Assembly: GCF_008326305.1 (NCBI RefSeq)
Contig: NZ_BIXY01000071.1
Span: 1 to 37,597 of the forward strand
Reading direction: 5' to 3'
Source of the DNA: Dictyobacter arantiisoli
GTDB lineage: Bacteria; Chloroflexota; Ktedonobacteria; Ktedonobacterales; Ktedonobacteraceae
DNA: 37,597 bases
Position 1 is the stretch's first letter. Each line of letters begins with the position of its first letter. Under the pieces are notes generated by a model. That model had not been told where the DNA came from. It searched no databases and worked only from the letters and a program-made list of their open reading frames with translations. The position numbers and the translations under genes were made by a program. Positions 33,003-37,597 of the stretch are shown piece after piece.

Positions 33003-33470
33003 ATGCATGTACAAAATGTTTCTAAGAAAGTAGCTACGGTAGTAGCTAGTTTTGCATTCGCTGGTTTACTTGCGCTGGCACCTTTTCATTCAGCCATTCA
33101 AGCGGCACCATTGCCTCATGGACCGCATCATCACGCGGCCCATCATCACGCGATAGCGACTCTTTCTAGAGGAGTTGTAGCGGTGCCATTGCCTCATGGA
33201 CCGCATCATCACGCGGTCCATCATCACGCGATAGCAGCTCGTTCCAGAGGAGTTGTAGAGCCAACTAAGCCTGTAACAACCAGGCCGACACCGCCGAAAA
33301 CTGAGCCAGGAAAACCAACGACAATCAAGCCAGTTCCCCCGACAACCACGCCAGGAAAACCGACAACCACGCCAGGAAAACCGACAACCACGCCAGGAAA
33401 ACCGACACCAACTAAACCATTCCCCCCGACAACCACGCCAGGAAAACCATCACCAGTCGTGCCTGCATAA
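33003..33470 (+). CDS. Secreted His-rich and Pro/Thr-rich repeat protein
   Basis: 155 residues. A signal peptide ends near residue 35 (LALAPFHSAIQA-APLPHG). The mature part starts with two near-identical units of about 26 residues containing LPHGPHHHA-x-HHHAIA and SRGVV, giving two clusters of six or seven His. The rest is a Pro-Thr-Lys tail with TTTPGKP units; three are perfect 21-nt DNA repeats at 33338-33400, so copy number may vary. The His clusters suggest binding of a divalent metal such as nickel, zinc or copper. The tail looks like an extended, cell-wall-spanning segment. GGAGG precedes the ATG. No sortase motif is seen. Function is inferred from composition only. Confidence 0.8.
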   Translation: MHVQNVSKKVATVVASFAFAGLLALAPFHSAIQAAPLPHGPHHHAAHHHAIATLSRGVVAVPLPHGPHHHAVHHHAIAARSRGVVEPTKPVTTRPTPPKTEPGKPTTIKPVPPTTTPGKPTTTPGKPTTTPGKPTPTKPFPPTTTPGKPSPVVPA

Positions 33471-33566
33471 GAAGAGCTTCTTTTAAAAGGAGTTTCTCAA
33501 GAGTAAAGCTTACCAGTCTTTATGTAAACTTGTACTATTGAGTGGTCAGGCACATGACAGTAATTG

Positions 33567-33605
33567 CCAGGGAGAATTCCAATCTCGTTCCAGAATTCTT
33601 CCTGG
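33567..33605 (+). terminator. Hairpin after the His-rich protein gene
   Basis: 13-bp stem (33567-33579 with 33593-33605) with one G-U-type mismatch and a 13-nt loop. It lies 96 bases after the stop. A closer palindrome, AAGAAG-AG-CTTCTT with following T residues (about 33469-33485), overlaps the stop codon. Confidence 0.5.
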
Positions 33606-33730
33606 TTGATCTGTCTTTAGCAGAAGCCCTTTTCAGCTCCTACCTGATATGATGATGGCGTGTACCATTTCTTACTGTTCGATGGATGAAATGGAGTACT
33701 TTGCAGAGTGGTAAAAAGGATGTCTTTTCT

Positions 33731-33760
33731 TTGCATTTCCAGTCGTGATACTGTTATACT
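33731..33760 (+). promoter_or_regulatory. Promoter candidate for the membrane protein gene
   Basis: TTGCAT (33731-33736), 18 bp, TATACT (33755-33760). The implied start, near 33767, would leave only a short leader containing AAGGA. Confidence 0.5.
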
Positions 33761-33780
33761 CTTTCCTGTAAGGAATGCTC

Positions 33781-34494
33781 ATGAGTAAAATGAGGTGTAA
33801 CAACTGTATGGATCAGAAAAGCCAGCCGCCAGTATCTGAAGCAAGTATAAGTCATTCAGCAGATGAGAAAGAACCACATCTTGTCGGCCAGCTTCCTAAA
33901 GTGACCGTTTCTGTAGGTACCTTGCTCGTTGGTATATTCTACTATTTCTTGCCAGATGAACTGAGAATTGGTCCCGGTTGGACCCTAATCGTGATCGAAG
34001 TTGTGCTGCTTCTCCCTATCTGGCAATATTGGATTACCGGGCGTCCTCTGCCACATTTTGTTGCCCGCCGCTTGCTCCTTATTATGTTAGTACTTGTGAC
34101 AATCGCCTTGAGCATCAGTGTGGTCTTGCTCATCTCTCGCATCAGTACTTTTAAAAGCGGCTTTCAACTGCTCCGTTCAGCTACGTTACTCTGGCTTACC
34201 AATATCGCTGTCTTTGCCTTATGGTATTGGAATATGGATGGCGGTGGCCCACGCAAGCGCCATGAAGCCGGGCATAAAGCCGTCGATTTCCTGTTCCCAC
34301 AGCAAGCAAGTGGCATAGAGTGGGTGCCCCAGTTCTTCGACTACTTTTTTGTCTCCTTCACTGGAGCGACCGCCTTTAGTCCAACCGATACCTATCCTCT
34401 GACACGCCGCGCAAAAATGTTGATGATGATTGAAGGATTGCTTTCTTTAGCGATTGTCGCCGTGTTGATCAGCCGCGTCGCGAATATCTTTTAG
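33781..34494 (+). CDS. Multi-pass membrane protein of unknown function
   Basis: 237 residues from ATG 33781 (AGGA 6 nt upstream; ATG 33775 is too close to it). Four or five membrane helices are visible, including VTVSVGTLLVGIFYYFL, LLLIMLVLVTIALSISVVLL, LLWLTNIAVFALWYW and MMIEGLLSLAIVAVLIS. The conserved loop FDYFFVSFTGATAFSPTDTYPLTRRAK matches a widespread hypothetical membrane family I recall from actinobacteria and chloroflexota. Its FVSFTGATAFSPTD segment is reminiscent of a channel pore loop, but this is speculative. The cytoplasmic N-terminus carries CNNC, a possible metal or redox pair. It appears to be monocistronic. Confidence 0.8.
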   Translation: MSKMRCNNCMDQKSQPPVSEASISHSADEKEPHLVGQLPKVTVSVGTLLVGIFYYFLPDELRIGPGWTLIVIEVVLLLPIWQYWITGRPLPHFVARRLLLIMLVLVTIALSISVVLLISRISTFKSGFQLLRSATLLWLTNIAVFALWYWNMDGGGPRKRHEAGHKAVDFLFPQQASGIEWVPQFFDYFFVSFTGATAFSPTDTYPLTRRAKMLMMIEGLLSLAIVAVLISRVANIF

Positions 34495-34541
34495 TTGTAT
34501 CCTCAGAAGGAAAAGGGAACCCCGCCGTAAACGGGTGGATG

Positions 34542-34728
34542 GGCAATACCGTTTCAATAAGCCATGCTCCTGTGGGGGCACCCTGAACGATGAAAAAGAG
34601 CTATTTTCAGAAGAATAGGTCTACGGGTGAGCGTATCGTACGAGGGAGAGGAAAGCGCACCTCGGCTGCGGCCTTGGCACGCACCTACGTTTTTGTTCTT
34701 GAGTTCTCGGTATTGAAGCAGTATTGCC
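34542..34728. repeat. Repeat family R1, copy 3, inside an 18-bp inverted repeat
   Basis: The R1 copy runs from CTATTTTCAGAAGAAT (34601) to GCACCTAC (34688). It is enclosed by an imperfect 18-bp inverted repeat (34542-34559 and 34711-34728, two mismatches; GGCAATAC..TTCAATA). The remaining intergenic sequence, 34495-34966, has no gene besides the promoter and operator listed next. Confidence 0.6.
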
Positions 34729-34811
34729 AGTGAAGGGTGGCTTTTAAGGGTATTTTTTGTTTCTTTCACAGACGGTGGATCTGCCATTTTGCCAGATACA
34801 CTGCTTTTACC

Positions 34812-34840
34812 TTGACAGAATTACAACTTTGGAGTAATAT
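34812..34840 (+). promoter_or_regulatory. Promoter of the TetR-exporter operon
   Basis: Consensus TTGACA (34812-34817), exactly 17 bp, TAATAT (34835-34840). It is the best sigma70-like promoter in this interval. Confidence 0.8.
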
Positions 34841-34842
34841 TA

Positions 34843-34856
34843 TGACTGAGGAGTCA
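34843..34856 (+). promoter_or_regulatory. Operator-like palindrome at the transcription start
   Basis: TGACT-GAGG-AGTCA, a perfect 5-bp inverted repeat immediately downstream of the -10 box and covering the expected start point. This is where a TetR-family repressor would block its own operon. Confidence 0.6.
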
Positions 34857-34966
34857 ATTTATTACTAATCTGTCACGAATAGTGTTTACTGGTCAAATTA
34901 TAGAGAGCAAGTCGAGGTTCTCCTTTCGTCTATTCGGTTACTATGTGTGAGCAAAGAGGCTTAACA

Positions 34967-35623
34967 ATGCATACAAAGCATATCTCAACGCTATCCTTAA
35001 AGGAAAAACAGCGGCGGGAGCGGGTAGAGCTGATTATTCAGGCCGCCGAAGAGATCCTGTTTGAAAAGGGCTACTATGATACGTCGATGGATGATATCGC
35101 AAACCATGTTGGTATCTCTAAAGCCACGATTTATACCCATTTTCCAGGGAAGGAAGAATTGGTCTTAGCCATTTTTACGCGTGATATGCAGAAGTTTCTC
35201 GATGAAATTGAGACAGTACAGGAAGCGACCGCACAGGCGACCCTTGAGAGGATGATGGAGTTCATCTATACAGGCATTTTGGGGAAGCGAGCTCATCTGA
35301 TGGCCTTTATGTATAACGGCTTTGATCTGAAGCGCATTTTGATGCAACAGGGCGGTTGTATGCATGAGTTATGGAATGGCATCGTTATGCGCGTCACTGA
35401 ATTGTTTGAGGTGGGCAAGCAGGCAGGAGAATTTAATGCGGCCATCCCTACCAGCGTAATGGTCTACTCGTTTCTTTGCATGATTTCGCCACAGGCATAT
35501 GAGAACGCTTTTTTAAATAGTGAACTTTCACAGACAGAACTGATTTCTTATCTCCAAAAGATTTACTTTAACGGTATTACTCATCCATCACTCGATTCGA
35601 CAATGCATACGAAAATGGGATAA
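34967..35623 (+). CDS. TetR/AcrR-family repressor
   Basis: 218 residues from ATG 34967 (GAGG 7 nt upstream); ATG 34943 has no site. The N-terminal HTH is typical: RVELIIQAAEEILFEKGYYD, then DIANHVGISKATIYTHFPGK. The C-terminal helical domain (about 70-205) would bind the inducer and dimerise. It is followed 54 bp later by a DHA2-type exporter on the same strand, so the two probably form an autoregulated drug-efflux operon in which the exporter's substrate or a related compound releases the repressor. The palindrome at 34843 is the likely operator. Confidence 0.92.
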   Translation: MHTKHISTLSLKEKQRRERVELIIQAAEEILFEKGYYDTSMDDIANHVGISKATIYTHFPGKEELVLAIFTRDMQKFLDEIETVQEATAQATLERMMEFIYTGILGKRAHLMAFMYNGFDLKRILMQQGGCMHELWNGIVMRVTELFEVGKQAGEFNAAIPTSVMVYSFLCMISPQAYENAFLNSELSQTELISYLQKIYFNGITHPSLDSTMHTKMG

Positions 35624-35677
35624 TGCCTGTTCTATACACTGGACGTTTCGTTCAGGTAAGCAAGAAGGGATACATGC

Positions 35678-37408
35678 ATGACCACCACACAGCAGGGATC
35701 GCCTAGAGGTGATATCCCCCTGGTGAATGATGTTGCAGCGGCACGACAGAGCGAGACTGTCGAAAGACCGCGTTTTACGAAGCCTGAGATTTATTCCACT
35801 ATGGCGGGCGTTTTGCTCGTGATGCTCCTCGCATCGCTGGATCAGACTATTATCGATACAGCAATGCCACATATTATCACTGATTTGCACGGTTTTGACT
35901 TGTATACCTGGGTCACGACTGCGTATCTCCTTACATCGACCGTGATGGTTCCTATTTACGGGAAGCTCTCGGATATCTTCGGACGCAAGCCGATCTTTTT
36001 GATTGGTGTGGTTCTCTTTCTTCTCGGTTCGGCCGCCTCGGGTGCGTCGCAGACGATGGTGCAGTTGGTGTTCTTCCGCGCCTTCCAGGGTCTGGGTGCC
36101 GCGGCGTTGATGCCTATCGCCATTGCCGTTGTTGGGGATCTGTTTACCGCACGCGAACGTGGTAAATGGCAGGGTGTGACTGGCAGCGTCTTTGCGCTAT
36201 CAGCGGTCGTGGGTCCTACCCTGGGTGGCTGGATCACTGACAATGCTTCATGGCGCTGGGTCTTCTATGTCAATCTGCCAATTGGCATCGTGGCACTGCT
36301 CGTTCTGATCTTTGTTATGCCAACCCTTAAGAGTCAGCGTGTTGGCAAAGCCATCATCGACTATCCCGGCGCGATTTTGCTGGCGGCGGGTACTGTGCCG
36401 CTCTTGCTTGGTTTCACCTGGGCAGGATCGAAGTATGCCTGGCTTTCACCACAAACCATTGGTCTGTTTGTGGGCGCGGTAATCCTGATTACGATCTTCA
36501 TTTTCTATGAGGCGCGCCGTGAAAAGAATCAGCGCCAGCCGATTATTGATCCCAGCATGTTCAAAAATCGCATCTTCAGTGTCTCCGTCCTGATTACTAT
36601 GATTACCAGTATGGGTATGTTTGGCAGCGCAATCTTCTTGCCACTGTTCTCACAGGGAGTACTGGGATTTTCAGCTACCGAGAGTGGTCTGCGTCTGGTC
36701 CCACTGATGGGTGGCCTGCTGTTCAGCAGTATTATCGCGGGTCTGCTTGTCTCGCGCTTCGGTAAATATAAATGGATCGCTTTTCTGGGTATGTTGATTA
36801 CGATTGGTGGTTCGGTGTTGCTGATGCAACTGGGTCTGCATTCCACCAATATGGATTTGATTGTGGATATGATCGTGTTGGGCCTGGGTCTGGGCTTTAG
36901 TATGTCGCTCTACACGGTGATTGTACAGAATGCCTTGCCGACGAAGATCGGGCAGGCGACTTCGAGCCTGACCTTCTTCCGCTCGATTGGTGGTACCATC
37001 GCGGTCGCAGCCATGGGTTCTGTCTTGAACTCGACCTATGTGCCAGCGTATCACAATGCTTTGCCCACCACGCTGAAAGCAGTTTTGCCTGCTAAGGCGA
37101 TTGAGACATTTAATGATCCAAATGTGCTGCTTTCACCAGAGATACAGCAGGCTTTTCAGGCGGGTCTGGCCAAATATGGTCCAGCTGGCAAAACATTGTA
37201 TACCGAGTTGATGCAGGCAGTAAAAGTGGGACTGACGGATGGTGTCCATAACGTCTTCATCTTCAGTACTATCATCATGATTGTTGGCTTCTTTGCCATC
37301 TTCTTCCTCAAAGAAATTCCTTTGAGTGGAGGCAGAGCACGGCAGATCACTAGCGAAGCGCCTGAGGATGCCGCTGCGGCAACCGCATCACTGGTCACTA
37401 TTGAGTAG
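35678..37408 (+). CDS. DHA2-family MFS multidrug exporter (EmrB/QacA-type)
   Basis: 576 residues with about 14 membrane helices, the DHA2 topology. Signature motifs: LDQTIIDTAMPHI at the end of helix 1 (motif D1), GKLSDIFGRKPIF (motif A) after helix 2, and the antiporter motif C region SAVVGPTLGGWI in helix 5 followed by WRWVFYVNLPIG. It should export drugs or lipophilic compounds in exchange for protons. The N-terminal 40 residues and the Ala-rich tail are cytoplasmic. GAAGGGA precedes the ATG. It is coupled to the TetR gene upstream. No clear terminator follows before the right edge. Confidence 0.93.
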   Translation: MTTTQQGSPRGDIPLVNDVAAARQSETVERPRFTKPEIYSTMAGVLLVMLLASLDQTIIDTAMPHIITDLHGFDLYTWVTTAYLLTSTVMVPIYGKLSDIFGRKPIFLIGVVLFLLGSAASGASQTMVQLVFFRAFQGLGAAALMPIAIAVVGDLFTARERGKWQGVTGSVFALSAVVGPTLGGWITDNASWRWVFYVNLPIGIVALLVLIFVMPTLKSQRVGKAIIDYPGAILLAAGTVPLLLGFTWAGSKYAWLSPQTIGLFVGAVILITIFIFYEARREKNQRQPIIDPSMFKNRIFSVSVLITMITSMGMFGSAIFLPLFSQGVLGFSATESGLRLVPLMGGLLFSSIIAGLLVSRFGKYKWIAFLGMLITIGGSVLLMQLGLHSTNMDLIVDMIVLGLGLGFSMSLYTVIVQNALPTKIGQATSSLTFFRSIGGTIAVAAMGSVLNSTYVPAYHNALPTTLKAVLPAKAIETFNDPNVLLSPEIQQAFQAGLAKYGPAGKTLYTELMQAVKVGLTDGVHNVFIFSTIIMIVGFFAIFFLKEIPLSGGRARQITSEAPEDAAAATASLVTIE

Positions 37409-37441
37409 AGGGGATTTTGGTCTCTTCTGCGCTCTGGGCGC

Positions 37442-37468
37442 TTGAGTTTTCGCACCTGCGGTGCTCAG
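37442..37468 (+). repeat. Partial copy of the R3 repeat core
   Basis: GAGTTTTCGCACCTGCGGTGCTCA matches 26294-26317 exactly (split here as GAGTTTTCGCAC and CTGCGGTGCTCA) and folds as GCACC-TGC-GGTGC. The rest of the R3 element is absent or outside the match. Confidence 0.7.
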
Positions 37469-37507
37469 AATAATTTATGAGTCATCCCGGATTTTCGGGA
37501 AACATTT

Positions 37508-37597
37508 CTAGCACCTAAATGATGCTAAAACCTGAATTGTTTCTAAATCCGGCGGGAGAATACTTCCAAGAACGGGATGGGCATCATCCCAAAGGCG
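37508..37597 (-). CDS. Possible C-terminal fragment of a gene entering from the right
   Basis: A minus-strand frame is open from the edge to a TAG at 37508-37510, encoding 29 residues that begin RLWDDAHPVLGS. No family is recognised, and the length is close to chance. If real, its gene converges on the exporter. Confidence 0.2.
   Translation of the reverse strand, partial: RLWDDAHPVLGSILPPDLETIQVLASFRC

Noticed and set aside
33108-33240. CRISPR-like repetition
   Set aside because: The repeats are in-frame coding repeats of the His-rich protein, without spacers of uniform length or Cas genes.

Overview
The window looks like a piece of a Ktedonobacteria-type Chloroflexota chromosome. This is an inference from gene content, not from a marker gene: a STAND ATPase/TPR regulator with a short HTH, paired GSP17M-DUF2382 stress proteins, a Tat-exported ferritin-like protein, a CBM2-bearing secreted glycosidase, a COG3573-type flavoprotein, many regulators, and wide intergenic spaces full of palindromes and small TIR elements. 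I saw no rRNA, canonical tRNA or CRISPR array.

Layout. 1-2834: possible transposase tail, an orphan PAS/GAF-type sensor histidine kinase, then two nested small inverted-repeat elements. 2865-5814 (minus): a Tat-exported ferritin-like protein and a large anchored low-complexity protein. 6712-8921: two paralogous GSP17M/DUF2382 stress proteins, ending at a 27-bp bidirectional hairpin shared with the convergent STAND regulator (8989-11496, minus). 11826-14095: a GNAT acetyltransferase whose last codons lie in a dispersed repeat, and a membrane/coiled-coil protein. 14189-17132: a ThDP enzyme followed by a KAS III-like protein that lacks the nucleophilic cysteine. 17291-19932: two tandem leaderless HtrA/Deg proteases and a LuxR-type regulator with a degenerate receiver. 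20165-24225: a FAD-dependent oxidoreductase and a secreted arabinofuranosidase-like enzyme with CBM2. 24541-26185: an uncharacterised protein, a tRNA-mimic RNA candidate and a one-blade secreted protein. 26474-30930: an SCP2-fused glycogen-debranching-type enzyme divergent from a GT4 glycosyltransferase, plus a small unknown. 31201-34494: a ROK regulator, a secreted His-rich/Pro-Thr-rich protein and a membrane protein. 34812-37408: promoter, operator-like palindrome, TetR regulator and DHA2-type drug exporter.

The most interesting locus is at about 25288-25467. A sigma70-like promoter (TTGCAT, 17 bp, TAAAAT) points at a sequence that folds as a circularly permuted tRNA. The order is anticodon-stem 3' strand, T arm, acceptor 3' strand, a 6-nt cap, acceptor 5' strand, D arm, anticodon-stem 5' strand. 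The flanks can pair through a 7-bp lower stem (25324-25330 with 25460-25466), so the RNA's own ends emerge where the anticodon loop would be. This is the architecture I associate with YrlA-type bacterial Y RNAs, the tRNA-mimicking partners of Ro60. No Ro60 gene is in the window; the adjacent gene (24541-25269) is of unknown function.

A second theme is structured intergenic DNA: near-perfect hairpins with stems of 19-34 bp just after stop codons, and several dispersed repeat families with recognisable terminal inverted repeats.
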